From: JAHECQ01 sp047638695
GTDB taxonomy: Bacteria; Actinomycetota; Acidimicrobiia; Acidimicrobiales; SZUA-35
Length of the DNA: 64,000 nucleotides
Assembly (NCBI GenBank): GCA_047638695.1
Contig: JBLINY010000011.1
Location: forward strand, 7,803-71,802
Direction: 5' to 3'
Shown here: piece after piece, positions 49,829 to 58,958 of the stretch
Layout: each line of letters starts with the position of its first letter
Position numbering within the stretch: the first letter of the stretch is position 1
The notes under the pieces: generated by a model
The model's database searches: none
What the model was told of the DNA's origin: nothing
The model's input: only the letters and a program-made list of their open reading frames with translations
Program-made: the position numbers and the translations under genes

Positions 49829-51031
49829 GTGACCAAAACTGAACCGCAGACCATTCAGCGAGTGCTGGTGCCGATCGTCGATGCCACCGATGAGCGAGCC
49901 CTTGTATCTACCGCGTCAGTCTTGGCCGACTGGTTTGGAGCCTCACTGCAGATCATCATCAACGACCACGGAGTGGTCGATCGCTGGGAGACGATTTCGT
50001 TGGGTACCGGGGTGATGACCGAGCCTGTTGTGGCCGTCGATCACGAAACGTTTCTCGTGGGCGCTGCTGCCCACGCCCATGCGGTTGCGCCCTCGCTGTG
50101 CGTCATCGACTCGGCCGAGCGAGGATTGGAGTTGTCCAAACTCAGCGACCAAGCGGTGTTTGTCCCTAACAAGACTCGACGGTCTCACCGGATCGCCACC
50201 GGACCGCTGGTCGTCCCGGTTTCAGGCCACAAATCAGAAATGGACGCGCTGGCTGTTGCCGCCATTTGGGCTCTCGCTCTCGAGATCGGTGTTCGGCTGG
50301 TGGCGAGTTCCGACCTGACTTCAGATGATGAAGTCGAAGAGCACCAGCAACGCTTGCGCCAGATGGGCGTGAACGTGGGAGTCGATCGTGCCGCCGGCGA
50401 GCTGACCGATGCTGCTCTAAGCGTTGCTCAGAGCAGGAAGGCTCTGGCCGTTGTTGTTTCGTCCGAGTGGCCCGAGGTCGTCGAGTTCGTGCCCCGAGCC
50501 CGATGGTTTGGCCAATCGACGGTGTTGGCACCCTCTTTCGATGATGCCACGCTCGCCGCCCACCTCGCTATTGAGCTGTCTGACAGCGGTCCGGTTCACC
50601 GCAGCACACCGCCCCAGGGGCTGGTTTCGATGGTCAGGGCGGACTGCCTTGCTCGTATAGAAGACCAAAACGTTGGCCGTGTTGCCTACGTTGAGGACGG
50701 TTGGCCGGTCATCGTGCCGGTCAACTACACCGCTCACGAGGGTGCGATCATGATTCGCAGCTTGCCCGGTGGGAAGGTCGAGGCGGCCCACCGTCGAGAG
50801 ATTGTCTGTCTCGAGATCGACGGGTTCGATGAGCAGAATCGGCATGGCTGGAGTGTGCTGGCTCACGGTCACCTCGAGGTCATTGCCGATCAGGCGGCCC
50901 TTCGAATTGCCTGGGAGCACGATCCCGACCCGTGGGTCGATGGCGGTGACTGGTTTTGGCTGCGAATTGTGCCGCTGTCCGTGACTGGCCGCACTATCAG
51001 GCCGGCCACAGGTTTGCCGGAAACTCAGTAG
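49829..51031 (+). CDS. USP-type protein fused to a PNPOx-like flavin-binding domain
   Basis: 400 residues. Residues about 8-250 are two divergent USP-like units (VLVPIVDATDERALVSTASVL; GPLVVPVSGHKSEMDALAVAA). Residues about 265-395 are a split-barrel PNPOx-like domain (CLARIEDQNVGRVAYVEDGWPVIVPVNY; VCLEIDGFDEQNRHGWSVLAHG; VTGRTIRPATG), a paralogue of the protein at 9593. GTG 49829 after AAGGAG. A USP-flavin fusion could couple nucleotide sensing to redox; this is inference. Followed by a tandem USP after 12 bp. Confidence 0.82.
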   Translation: MTKTEPQTIQRVLVPIVDATDERALVSTASVLADWFGASLQIIINDHGVVDRWETISLGTGVMTEPVVAVDHETFLVGAAAHAHAVAPSLCVIDSAERGLELSKLSDQAVFVPNKTRRSHRIATGPLVVPVSGHKSEMDALAVAAIWALALEIGVRLVASSDLTSDDEVEEHQQRLRQMGVNVGVDRAAGELTDAALSVAQSRKALAVVVSSEWPEVVEFVPRARWFGQSTVLAPSFDDATLAAHLAIELSDSGPVHRSTPPQGLVSMVRADCLARIEDQNVGRVAYVEDGWPVIVPVNYTAHEGAIMIRSLPGGKVEAAHRREIVCLEIDGFDEQNRHGWSVLAHGHLEVIADQAALRIAWEHDPDPWVDGGDWFWLRIVPLSVTGRTIRPATGLPETQ

Positions 51032-51043
51032 AGGGCGAGAGTC

Positions 51044-51967
51044 GTGCGTCGATTCACCAACATCTTGTTCAGCCCGCTCGGCGATCGAAACAACGTAGCG
51101 GCAGCACGACGGGTCGCCGGCCTCGCCAGCCGCAACAAGGCGACGTTGTGCCTGTTCGGCGTGAGTCCTGAACCATCGCGACTTCAACGGGCCCTGCATG
51201 GCGACAAGCACATCGATGCCATCAGAGAAGCTGAAGATCGGGCGTTGGCCAAGAAGCTTACCCGCTGGGCCCCAACAGAGGCGGGTCTGGACATCGAGAC
51301 CAGAATGGCCTCCGGCGACCCTGCGCTGAGCATCATCGAACAAGTCCTTCTTCACGGTCACGACCTGGTGGTCGTCACCACCGACGAGGACTCCGAAGAC
51401 GGCGCCACAATCAAACGGTTGCTACGTAAATGTCCGTGCCCAGTGTGGGTAATCCGCAACACTCGAGCGAAAACCCAGCGAGTTCTGGCCGCCATCAACC
51501 CGGTCCCGGAGGAAGCTGCGCTGAATCAGACCATCCTCGAGCTAGCTGTCTCATTGACACACCTCTACGGCGGCGAACTTCACGTGGTGCATGCATGGGA
51601 GCTGTACGGCGAGGCCACGCTGCAATCGTCTGCGTTTATCCGCACAACGGTTTCTGAGATCGAAGCACTCCGCGATAGCGAGAGAGCGACGCACGCAGAG
51701 GCTCTCGCCAAGGTCTTAACCGACTCAGGTTTCAAAGACGAGCCCTGGCAGATCCACCTCAGCAAAGGCCCAGCAGCGAAGATCATCAGGGAGGTCGTGA
51801 CGAGCCGCAAGATCAATCTTCTTGTGATGGGCACCGTCGCTCGTACCGGGGTCGCCGGACTGATCGTGGGCAACACCGCTGAAGCAGTTCTCGACGATGT
51901 TCGCTGTTCTGTCGTTGCCGTGAAGCCACCCGGGTTCGTCTCGCCTGTCGAACTGGTCGTCAGGTGA
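51044..51967 (+). CDS. Tandem universal stress protein, UspE-like
   Basis: 307 residues, two USP domains (about 1-145 and 150-300). FTNILFSPLGDRNNVAAARRVAGLA opens the first; the second ends with LVMGTVARTGVAGLIVGNTAE, the UspE-type nucleotide loop. GTG 51044. It probably shares the transcript of the USP-flavin fusion and ends convergently, overlapping the next USP by 8 bp. Confidence 0.88.
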   Translation: MRRFTNILFSPLGDRNNVAAARRVAGLASRNKATLCLFGVSPEPSRLQRALHGDKHIDAIREAEDRALAKKLTRWAPTEAGLDIETRMASGDPALSIIEQVLLHGHDLVVVTTDEDSEDGATIKRLLRKCPCPVWVIRNTRAKTQRVLAAINPVPEEAALNQTILELAVSLTHLYGGELHVVHAWELYGEATLQSSAFIRTTVSEIEALRDSERATHAEALAKVLTDSGFKDEPWQIHLSKGPAAKIIREVVTSRKINLLVMGTVARTGVAGLIVGNTAEAVLDDVRCSVVAVKPPGFVSPVELVVR

Positions 51968-52388
51968 CGGTCGCGTGGCCCGACGGTACGATGACGACCG
52001 GAACCTTCGAGTGTTGAGCGACCTGAGTGCTAGTACTGCCGAGCAAAAGGTCAGCGAAGCCACCGGCACCGCGGCTACCCATCACAATCACGTCCCCTGG
52101 CTTGTCAGCGAACCGTAGAAGGGCCTGCACCGGCGAGCCATCAACGAGCTGAAAGTCGATGTTGCTTGCCGTGAGTGGTTCACACCATGTCGAGCGGAAC
52201 TCCGCCGCAATCTCCTCCCGGTGGGTCTGAGTCACGACGGGATCGGATTCGGCTCGCAGACGATCGAGTAACCCCATGACGTGGACCGCCACGATCGGCG
52301 TGCCGGTCGCTTTGCCGAGCTCAGCGGCAAAAACAGCGGCCGCTGTGCTGTTCGGTGAACTATCTATGGCTACGACTATTCGTTGCAT
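51960..52388 (-). CDS. Single-domain universal stress protein
   Basis: 142 residues: RIVVAIDSSPNSTAAAVFAAEL and the ATP motif VMGSRGAGGFADLLLGSTS. ATG 52388, no operator found directly upstream; 33 bp downstream of the sensor kinase stop, so it may be the last gene of the regulator-kinase operon. Confidence 0.92.
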   Translation of the reverse strand: MQRIVVAIDSSPNSTAAAVFAAELGKATGTPIVAVHVMGLLDRLRAESDPVVTQTHREEIAAEFRSTWCEPLTASNIDFQLVDGSPVQALLRFADKPGDVIVMGSRGAGGFADLLLGSTSTQVAQHSKVPVVIVPSGHATVT

Positions 52389-52421
52389 CAGGTGATAATC
52401 ATGCCCTGGATTCGGCGCGGG

Positions 52422-54686
52422 TCAGCCGTTTGGAAGCGACCACCGAACGCGAGTTCCAATGCCGTTGGGGCCCGACTCGAACTGCACCGAACCCCCGACT
52501 CCTTCCGCTCGCTTGATCAGATTGCTAATACCAAAGCCGCTGCCATCGCCCGAAGCCATCGCCATGCCGACGCCGTCGTCGGTGACGATAACCGTGAGCT
52601 CTTGTTCGTCCCAGCCGATAAAGACCGTTGCGGTTTCGGCGTCGGCGTGACGCTGGACATTCGTCAGTAACTCGTTCAGGGTTGGGATGAGTTGTTCTCG
52701 AAGCTCATTGGGGAGTGTTTCCAGTTCGCCGTCGGTCTCGATGGCTACCTTGTTCCTCCCCACTGATCGATGACGATCGATCAATCGCTCGATCTCGCCA
52801 GCAACGCTGGCATCGGTCTGCGTGAGATGAAAAATTGTCTGGCGGATAACCGTGATGGTTTCGTCGAGGTCGGTGACTGCATCGCTCGCCCGTTCCCGCA
52901 GGCGTTCCGGTGAGTCAAGGCTTGCTTGCAAAAGCATCCCGGAGGCAAACAGCCGTTGAATGACCAGGTCGTGAAGATCGCGGGCGATTCGCTCTCGGTC
53001 CTCGACGATGAGCATCCTCCTCCGATCACGTCGACCCCGGTCAAGGACGAGCGTGACGGCCGCTTCGTTGGCTAACGCCACGGCGGTCGCCACATCACGG
53101 TCACTGAAGGGCTCAGCGTTCGCTGAGCGGGCGACCACCAACACGCCCTCGACCGAGTTCGATGCCAGCAGCGGCTGGAAGATCGCAGGCCCTAACAGCG
53201 CAACGTGCTCGCTCGGCTCGGTGCGGATCCGCTCAGAGGCGCTGAGATTCTCGACGATGAGCTGCTCTCCACTGTTCACGACCTGCTCGGCGATCGAGCC
53301 CGTCGGGAGGGCAAGCCCTTTGCGGTTTGGCACGATGTCAGAATCCATGGACCGACAAGTCAGCCCTTCCTCGACCGGCGTTGCCAGAAGGCAGTGAGAA
53401 GCCGCCAACGCCTCCTTTGTCGCTTCGGTGATGGAAGCCAGTACCTGATCGAGCGGCACCTCCTGAAGCACGTCCTTGCGGATCGAGGACAGAATGGTCA
53501 GCAGGTTCTCTCGACCATCTCGTTCGATCTCGGCCTCGACCCTTCGTGAAATGTCGACGATGTGGGCGAGCGACGTTGGGCGTCCGTCGGTACCACGGAC
53601 TCTTGCTGCGTGGAGCTCACCCCAGACATAGCTGCCATCGGCGCGCCGATACCGTTTCTCGGTCGTGTAGTTCCGGCCCTCGGCCGCCAGTGTTGATGCG
53701 CCAGAAATGTCTGTTGCCAGGTCGTCGGGGTGGGTCAGATCTCCGACGGGTATGCCTGCGATCGTCGACGGGTCGACTCCTAGGAGGTCGCCGAACGCGC
53801 GGTTGGCCCGCACCAGCGGCCGATGCGTCGGGTCGCTTAGATCAGCCATAGCCATCGGTACCGGTGCGTCTTCAAAGGCTGACCGAAACGCTTCCTCGCT
53901 ATCGCGCAGTTGGTGTTCCGCTGCCTTTCTGTTGGTTATGTCTCGAACGATGGCGACCACGGGCCGGTTCGAGGAATCGACCGCCTCCGGATAGCTGAGG
54001 CTGATCTCGACCGGAATGTCTGTTCCATCCTTCCGCCGGTGGATTGTTTCGAGTGTTATCGCCGACAATGTGCCGTCGATCAGGTCGGCAAGCCTGGCTC
54101 TGAATGAGGCGGTGGTGAATTCAGGTTTGAGATGGATTGGGGTCATGCCACTGATCAGCTCAAGGTGGCTGTAACCGGTGTGGGTCGACGCTGCGATATT
54201 GACGTAGGAAAACTCGAGCGTGTCGGCCTCGAACATGAACACTGCGTCGTTGACCGCATCCATTGCCCGTCGGACGACGTCTCGTTCATTCTCGATCGTT
54301 AAGCGGTCAACGACATCTCGAACCACGGCAATGACATGTGGCTCGGCATCGAGGTCGACAGGACTGAGCGAGATCTCCACCGGAATCATGGCACCGCTCG
54401 CATGCCTTGCCATGAGCCTTGAACCAGGATCGCCCATAGCACGGCGCGTTGGCTCAGCCTTGAATCGAGTGTGGTGGGCTCGATGGATCGACCGAAACTC
54501 CTCCGGCACAAGATCCTCAATGTGCATGTCAGCGAGCGCAGTAACTGAGTGGCCAAATAGGCGTTCGGCCTGGCGGTTGGCCATCACGATTCGCCCCGAG
54601 GAATTCACGGTGAGGATGGCGTCCGGAGCGGCATCCAACAGCAGCGACGCATGTTCATGGCGGTGCGCTGATTGGTCGCTCAACAA
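52422..54686 (-). CDS. DevS/DosS-like histidine kinase paired with the DosR-like regulator
   Basis: 754 residues, no TM helix. Three PAS domains (about 12-130: AAPDAILTVNSSGRIVMANRQ; 135-260; 265-385), a GAF domain (about 400-555), HisKA_3 with His572 in ERIARDLHDLVIQRLF, and a HATPase with NELLTNVQRHAD and VIVTDDGVGM. DevS has two GAFs with heme in the first; here PAS domains fill the sensory part, and heme or flavin cannot be judged. 41 bp after the response regulator gene, same strand: a two-component operon. Confidence 0.93.
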   Translation of the reverse strand: MLSDQSAHRHEHASLLLDAAPDAILTVNSSGRIVMANRQAERLFGHSVTALADMHIEDLVPEEFRSIHRAHHTRFKAEPTRRAMGDPGSRLMARHASGAMIPVEISLSPVDLDAEPHVIAVVRDVVDRLTIENERDVVRRAMDAVNDAVFMFEADTLEFSYVNIAASTHTGYSHLELISGMTPIHLKPEFTTASFRARLADLIDGTLSAITLETIHRRKDGTDIPVEISLSYPEAVDSSNRPVVAIVRDITNRKAAEHQLRDSEEAFRSAFEDAPVPMAMADLSDPTHRPLVRANRAFGDLLGVDPSTIAGIPVGDLTHPDDLATDISGASTLAAEGRNYTTEKRYRRADGSYVWGELHAARVRGTDGRPTSLAHIVDISRRVEAEIERDGRENLLTILSSIRKDVLQEVPLDQVLASITEATKEALAASHCLLATPVEEGLTCRSMDSDIVPNRKGLALPTGSIAEQVVNSGEQLIVENLSASERIRTEPSEHVALLGPAIFQPLLASNSVEGVLVVARSANAEPFSDRDVATAVALANEAAVTLVLDRGRRDRRRMLIVEDRERIARDLHDLVIQRLFASGMLLQASLDSPERLRERASDAVTDLDETITVIRQTIFHLTQTDASVAGEIERLIDRHRSVGRNKVAIETDGELETLPNELREQLIPTLNELLTNVQRHADAETATVFIGWDEQELTVIVTDDGVGMAMASGDGSGFGISNLIKRAEGVGGSVQFESGPNGIGTRVRWSLPNG

Positions 54687-54727
54687 GTCCTCCGATGGTG
54701 GCTGGTCTCAGCCTAGGGCTCCCCGGA

Positions 54728-55474
54728 TCAGTCGTACTTGCGTCGTTGGCGCTCCTCGAGGCGTGCGGCGAAAGCGGCAGCTTCTGTTCGTCGGCTCATT
54801 CCCAATTTGGCCAGCATGTTCGACACATAGTTCTTTACGGTCTTCTCGGCGAGGAAGAGCTCGTCGGCAATCTGGCGGTTGGAGTAGCCCTCGCCGATGA
54901 GGTCGAAGATCTTGTGTTCCTGCGGGGTTAGAGAATCCACCAATCCGACATCGCTGTTCTTCACTCGCTGCAAGGCATGGCGCACGGTTGCCGAATCGAG
55001 GAGCTGAGCGCCCGTCGCTGCCTTTCGGATTGATTCGACCAGGTCGTTGCTCCGGATCTGCTTGAGGACGTAGCCAGCGGCGCCTGCCATCGAGGCATCG
55101 ACAAGTGCTTGGTCGTCAGCGAACGAGGTAAGGATCAGGCAGGCGACGTCGGGGAACTGAGATCGGATTTCCCGACAAACCTCGATGCCGTTTCCGTCTT
55201 CTAACCGCACATCGAGAACGGCGACGTCGGGCTTTGCACGCGCGACAGCGGCGAGGGTTTCGGCAGCCGAACCGGCTTCTCCGACGACCTCGAGATCTGC
55301 CTCAGCATTGACCAGATCCGCCACCCCCCTGCGCACAATCTCGTGGTCATCCAGAAGAAAGACTCTTGTCGTCACGGCCTCGACCGTACCGACGGACCCG
55401 CTGGTATCGACGGAATCGACGGTGGCCAGCGGGTCAGTCCGCTCGCTTCCGGTGCACTCTGGCGCTTTGTCCAT
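54728..55474 (-). CDS. devR: DosR/DevR-like NarL-family response regulator
   Basis: 248 residues from ATG 55474. The receiver domain begins at about 37 with RVFLLDDHEIVRRGVADLV; Asp88 in DVAVLDVRLEDGNGIEVC is the phosphoacceptor, with Thr116 and Lys138 as the switch residues. LuxR-type HTH at about 180-245: LTPQEHKIFDLIGEGYSNRQ, then the recognition helix FLAEKTVKNYVSNMLAKLGM. Lys211, Lys214 and Asn215 correspond to the DNA-contacting K179, K182 and N183 of DosR. A shorter start at GTG 55375 gives 215 residues, DosR's length; ATG 55474 is preferred for the 36-nt spacing from the operator and TACCCT before it. Confidence 0.95.
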   Translation of the reverse strand: MDKAPECTGSERTDPLATVDSVDTSGSVGTVEAVTTRVFLLDDHEIVRRGVADLVNAEADLEVVGEAGSAAETLAAVARAKPDVAVLDVRLEDGNGIEVCREIRSQFPDVACLILTSFADDQALVDASMAGAAGYVLKQIRSNDLVESIRKAATGAQLLDSATVRHALQRVKNSDVGLVDSLTPQEHKIFDLIGEGYSNRQIADELFLAEKTVKNYVSNMLAKLGMSRRTEAAAFAARLEERQRRKYD

Positions 55475-55510
55475 AGAGGGTAGAATCGTCGCTGCCACCT
55501 TGGCCCGCCA

Positions 55511-55524
55511 GGGACCAAGGTCCC
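55511..55524 (-). promoter_or_regulatory. Autoregulatory DosR-type operator, 36 nt before devR
   Basis: GGGACCAAGGTCCC, perfect 14-bp palindrome. Suggests positive autoregulation as for M. tuberculosis dosR. Confidence 0.88.
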
Positions 55525-55573
55525 GACCCCAGCCAACGCGATACCGGCGGCGCCGAGGTCGTCATGGTCATGG

Positions 55574-56494
55574 TCAGGTGGTCTGAGTCGAAGGGATGAC
55601 GATTGTGGTCGTTTTCGGCTGATGGATGAGACCGGTGGTGATGGAGCCGAGGGCCAGATGAGCAATGCCTCGGTGTCCCTGTGCTCCAAGAACCAGCAAG
55701 TCAGCCGTTTCGGACGCCGCTCGTAGGATGTTTCGGGGATCTCCGTTTTCCAACTTCGGAACGATCTCGTGTCGTGCCTCTCCCGCTGCGACGGTCGCCC
55801 TCACGATGCTTTCGTCGAGAATGCTGGCGGCTTGGCGTTCGAAGAGGCTGGGGTCTATTGGGCCGCGTTCGGGGAGGGTGCTGAGCACAAAGTGCCAGAC
55901 GTGCATCGCTTCCAACGTCGTTTCGTCCGGCGTGTTCTTGATGGCCCAACACAGAGCGGCAATGGAGGTAGGCGATCCGTCGATACCGACAACAACCCGT
56001 CGCGGTTCATCGCTGGCCGACAGTGTTTCGGGGACAATGGCGACAGGCACAGTGGCATGTGCGGCGACGTGGCAGCTGACCGATCCGAGAAGCGTGTCTT
56101 TGGCCGGGCCTCTGCCGCGTGTTCCGACCACGATCAGTGCCGCGTCCGAACCGTTGGTGACCAATGAGGGACCAGCAGCCGCATTCACGACGACCGGCTC
56201 CGCATAGTTCGGTACCTTCGCCACCTCGAGAGTCTCTTCCAGTTGTTGCCGGTTGCTGGCTTCGAAGAAGTCGGGCGACGGCGGCAGAGGGGCGCCGGGC
56301 ATGGGGCTGGCGGTTAGCCACCAAGGAACGTGCCAGGCCATGACCGGACGGACCGGACCGAACTGCTCCGCCCTCTCTGCAGCCCACCGAAGCGCAGCGA
56401 TGGATCCGGGCGAGCCGTCAACGCCCACAACCATGCCTCGATGAATTGGCGGTCTATCGGGGGTTTCAGCGACAGATGTTGTCTCGGTCTTCAC
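55574..56494 (-). CDS. Tandem universal stress protein
   Basis: 306 residues, two USP domains: GMVVGVDGSPGSIAALRWAA with VVGTRGRGPAKDTLLGSVS, and RVVVGIDGSPTSIAALCWAI with LVLGAQGHRGIAHLALGSIT; both have the G-2x-G-9x-G(S/T) ATP pattern. The layout equals the mycobacterial tandem USP Rv2623, a DosR-regulon ATP binder. GTG 56494 is exactly 36 nt after an operator and has no SD, so probably leaderless. Confidence 0.93.
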   Translation of the reverse strand: MKTETTSVAETPDRPPIHRGMVVGVDGSPGSIAALRWAAERAEQFGPVRPVMAWHVPWWLTASPMPGAPLPPSPDFFEASNRQQLEETLEVAKVPNYAEPVVVNAAAGPSLVTNGSDAALIVVGTRGRGPAKDTLLGSVSCHVAAHATVPVAIVPETLSASDEPRRVVVGIDGSPTSIAALCWAIKNTPDETTLEAMHVWHFVLSTLPERGPIDPSLFERQAASILDESIVRATVAAGEARHEIVPKLENGDPRNILRAASETADLLVLGAQGHRGIAHLALGSITTGLIHQPKTTTIVIPSTQTT

Positions 56495-56530
56495 AGATGA
56501 GAGATTGCGGCTTCAGGCTCGAAGCCTCTA

Positions 56531-56544
56531 GGGGAGAAGGTCCC
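56531..56544. promoter_or_regulatory. Bidirectional DosR-type operator
   Basis: GGGGAGAAGGTCCC; GGGACCTTCTCCCC toward the minus USP (36 nt). 60 nt on the other side lies the SD-led cyclic-nucleotide-binding gene. Identical to the site at 45072. Confidence 0.8.
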
Positions 56545-56604
56545 TGCCCGGTTTCGGGCCGTTGGGTCAGGGTGGAGTAGCAACCACAACGAAGGAGCGA
56601 ACCT

Positions 56605-57036
56605 ATGAGCCTCACCGATCACGCAGATCCGAAGGCCGCAAGGATTCACGGACTCGAGCTTTTCAAAGAGGCCGATAGGAAGGCGCTGGAGCATTTGGCT
56701 TCCGCAGCCGATGAGGCGAAGGTCGCGGCCGGGTATCGACTGATCACCCAGGGTCACCACCACGCTGAGGGCTATGTCGTTGAGATGGGGATTGCTGAGG
56801 TGCTCGTTGACGATGTGGTGGTCGCTGAGATCGGCGAGGGGCAGATGATCGGCGAGCTCGCCATGTTTGACCGACGACCGGCAAGTGCAACGGTTCGAGC
56901 CAGGACGGACATGACGCTACTTGTGCTTCCCTACAACCGGATTGATCAGATTCTCGAGGAGAATCCGAAGATGGTTCGGGTTCTCGCCGAGGGGCTCGCG
57001 TCACGTCTTCGCGCTATGGACGCCAACCACTTCTGA
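56605..57036 (+). CDS. Cyclic-nucleotide-binding domain protein without HTH
   Basis: 143 residues, a stand-alone cNMP-binding beta-roll: GYRLITQGHHHAEGYVVEMG, then the phosphate-binding cassette GEGQMIGELAMFDRRPASATVRA with Glu and Arg in place, and a closing helix (NRIDQILEENPKMVRVLAEGLA). No DNA-binding domain, so likely a cAMP-responsive partner subunit rather than a regulator. ATG 56605 after GAAGGAGCGAACCT. Confidence 0.9.
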   Translation: MSLTDHADPKAARIHGLELFKEADRKALEHLASAADEAKVAAGYRLITQGHHHAEGYVVEMGIAEVLVDDVVVAEIGEGQMIGELAMFDRRPASATVRARTDMTLLVLPYNRIDQILEENPKMVRVLAEGLASRLRAMDANHF

Positions 57037-57087
57037 GCTGGACAGGGACGGTCGACCACATCGATGGGGATCTGACGGTCGCGTGGA

Positions 57088-57381
57088 TCAACAAGAGCCA
57101 AAGAACTCCACCGCCAACAGAACCTTCCCCTGCAGAACGAGATGATGAGGACGTTCCGGTGGGATGACCTGGCTTTCGCCGGCGGAAATGCTTCGCCGCG
57201 ATCCAGGTTCGTCGTCGAAACTGAATCCAATACGGCCAGAGCGGACCCGAACGACCCCCCAGACACCGGCCGCTACACGATGGTTGCGCAGGAGTCCGGC
57301 GGGAACCGTTGTCTCGTCGAACTCAGGTGTGGTCCGGACCAGAACAAGTCCTTCGGGGATGGCGAGATCCTCTAGTCTCAC
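57088..57381 (-). CDS. DUF1971 (YeaR/TehB-like cupin) protein
   Basis: 97 residues from GTG 57381: LVLVRTTPEFDETTVPAGLL, GVWGVVRVRSGRIGFSFDDE, GESQVIPPERPHHLVLQGKV, VEFFG match the DUF1971 cupin fold, known from YeaR/TehB. GTGA overlap with the thioredoxin stop shows translational coupling. Likely a redox or toxic-anion stress accessory. Confidence 0.85.
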   Translation of the reverse strand: MRLEDLAIPEGLVLVRTTPEFDETTVPAGLLRNHRVAAGVWGVVRVRSGRIGFSFDDEPGSRRSISAGESQVIPPERPHHLVLQGKVLLAVEFFGSC

Positions 57382-57821
57382 GACGCAGTAGCTGTTGTTC
57401 CCAGCACCTGGTCGATCCAGCTGCGAATGGCATCTTTTGGCATGGCGCCGACCTGACGAGCGACCTCTCGGCTTCCGTCGAATAAAACCATGGTCGGAAT
57501 GCCCTGAACTCCGAGTTGCGCTTGCACCTGTGGTGCCCGGTCGACATTGACCTTCACCACTCGTAGCTGGCCAGCCAGTTCTTCGGAGAGCTCGACCAGA
57601 GCGGGGGCAACGGCCCGGCACGGACCGCACCACGGAGCCCAGAGGTCAACCAGGCTCGGGATGGTTGAGCTGGCGATGACGGCGTCGAACTGGTCTCCTT
57701 CGACGTCGGCGAGCCAGGGAAGATCGAGCCGGCACTTCCCGCATCGAGGCCGTCCCGACGCGTCAACGGGCACACGATTCCGGGTCCCGCAGGCGGGACA
57801 GGTCACTTTGGGGGTCGTCAT
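57378..57821 (-). CDS. Thioredoxin with N-terminal zinc ribbon (TrxC-type)
   Basis: 147 residues. An N-terminal Cys-rich ribbon (VTCPACGTRNRV, PRCGKCRLDLPW) precedes a thioredoxin domain with the redox motif LWAPWCGPCRAVAPA and the cis-Pro region GVQGIPTMVLF. The zinc ribbon is characteristic of thioredoxin 2, which acts under oxidative stress. ATG 57821 after AAGGAG. Coupled to the DUF1971 gene. No operator found upstream. Confidence 0.93.
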   Translation of the reverse strand: MTTPKVTCPACGTRNRVPVDASGRPRCGKCRLDLPWLADVEGDQFDAVIASSTIPSLVDLWAPWCGPCRAVAPALVELSEELAGQLRVVKVNVDRAPQVQAQLGVQGIPTMVLFDGSREVARQVGAMPKDAIRSWIDQVLGTTATAS

Positions 57822-57892
57822 GCGGTGACTCCTTGGTTCAAGACCTTACGTCTAGCTTCATGGTTGTTGCCCGGTGGACCGCCGCTGGGTCG

Positions 57893-58570
57893 CTAAGGCC
57901 ACGCCCGAGGGCTCCGATTCTCCCACGAGTCTCGAGATGTTTCCGGGACAACCTCGATCAGGGTGCGGGCGGAGACTGCGCCGACGGCGACTCCCAGTGC
58001 CGTGGTCGAGATGATGGTGAGGGTGACGAAAACCGCGCTGGGCCAGTCGTTCGGCGGGGCCGCTAGTGAGGCGACGGGGATGGTGAAACAGGCGAGTAGA
58101 GCGCCGATGCTGACAGAGAACCACGATCCGGATCGGCCGAGGCCCTGCCGAAGCTGGCAAGATTGGAGGAACCCCATCGATGACAACCCGATGATCCAAC
58201 CGGGGGCCGCAATGACCAGGGCCCACGGTCCGAATGTGTGCACCAGTGAGCTACCGCCTATGCCGACGAACCACGCCAGACCGACAGCGAACCCCGTTGT
58301 CGCCGCCCAATCGGGCACCGTTGGGGCGACACGGCGAAGGACGTCAGCCTGAGCCGAGCCGAGTATCAAGCCTTCGAGTACGCCAGCGAGTGTCAGACCA
58401 ATCACGAATCCAACCTCGGGCGCTCCGATAGCGAATAGCACAGCGCCGGTGAGTGCCAGGGGCACGAACCCGAAGAGCTCGCCGAGGAGGCAGGCACGGA
58501 TCCATTGCCATCCGGGACCACCGGCTTTCATGGCCGGAATCTCGTCGGGTACGGAGCTGCTCGAGAGCAT
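57893..58570 (-). CDS. Polytopic membrane protein
   Basis: 225 residues from ATG 58570, six or seven hydrophobic segments (LLGELFGFVPLALTGAVLFAIG; PEVGFVIGLTLAGVLEGLILG; GFAVGLAWFVGIGGSSLV). Family not recognised. Follows the gene at 58585 by 14 bp, so in the operon behind the operator at 58959. Confidence 0.7.
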   Translation of the reverse strand: MLSSSSVPDEIPAMKAGGPGWQWIRACLLGELFGFVPLALTGAVLFAIGAPEVGFVIGLTLAGVLEGLILGSAQADVLRRVAPTVPDWAATTGFAVGLAWFVGIGGSSLVHTFGPWALVIAAPGWIIGLSSMGFLQSCQLRQGLGRSGSWFSVSIGALLACFTIPVASLAAPPNDWPSAVFVTLTIISTTALGVAVGAVSARTLIEVVPETSRDSWENRSPRAWP

Positions 58571-58584
58571 CACAGGCCACCCAG

Positions 58585-58923
58585 TCAGTGAATGGGGTTG
58601 TTGGTTACCCAGTAGGTTCCGCCGCCAATGAGGCCGATGGCAGGAGCGAACCAGAAGGCCAGATTGACACCGATCCCGAGACCGGGAAAGAACCCACCGC
58701 GGTAAGAGGACCATGCCACCACCGTCGTCACAATGATGACGAGCGCGGCCAGCACCGTCGTAAGGAAGCAACTTCGTCCGAAGCTGGGGGCGGCAGCTTC
58801 CTCGACCGTCGGGGCGAGCCGGTCGACCTCGGAATCGGTGGGAGAGCTCGACTTCGGCGGAGCACTGATCGGCTGAGCCGGACGGTCAGCTTGGTGCGTT
58901 GGATGTTCGATAACGAGTGCCAT
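58585..58923 (-). CDS. Small two-TM membrane protein
   Basis: 112 residues: polar N-terminus (TDSEVDRLAPTVEEAAA) then two TM helices (FLTTVLAALVIIVTTVVAW and FWFAPAIGLIGGGTYWV). No family recognised. ATG 58923 lies 35 nt after an operator, with TAACGA 1 nt before it, consistent with a leaderless transcript; first gene of a two-gene operon. Confidence 0.7.
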   Translation of the reverse strand: MALVIEHPTHQADRPAQPISAPPKSSSPTDSEVDRLAPTVEEAAAPSFGRSCFLTTVLAALVIIVTTVVAWSSYRGGFFPGLGIGVNLAFWFAPAIGLIGGGTYWVTNNPIH

Positions 58924-58958
58924 GTCGTTAGTCCAACACTCGAACCACCTTGCGGGTA

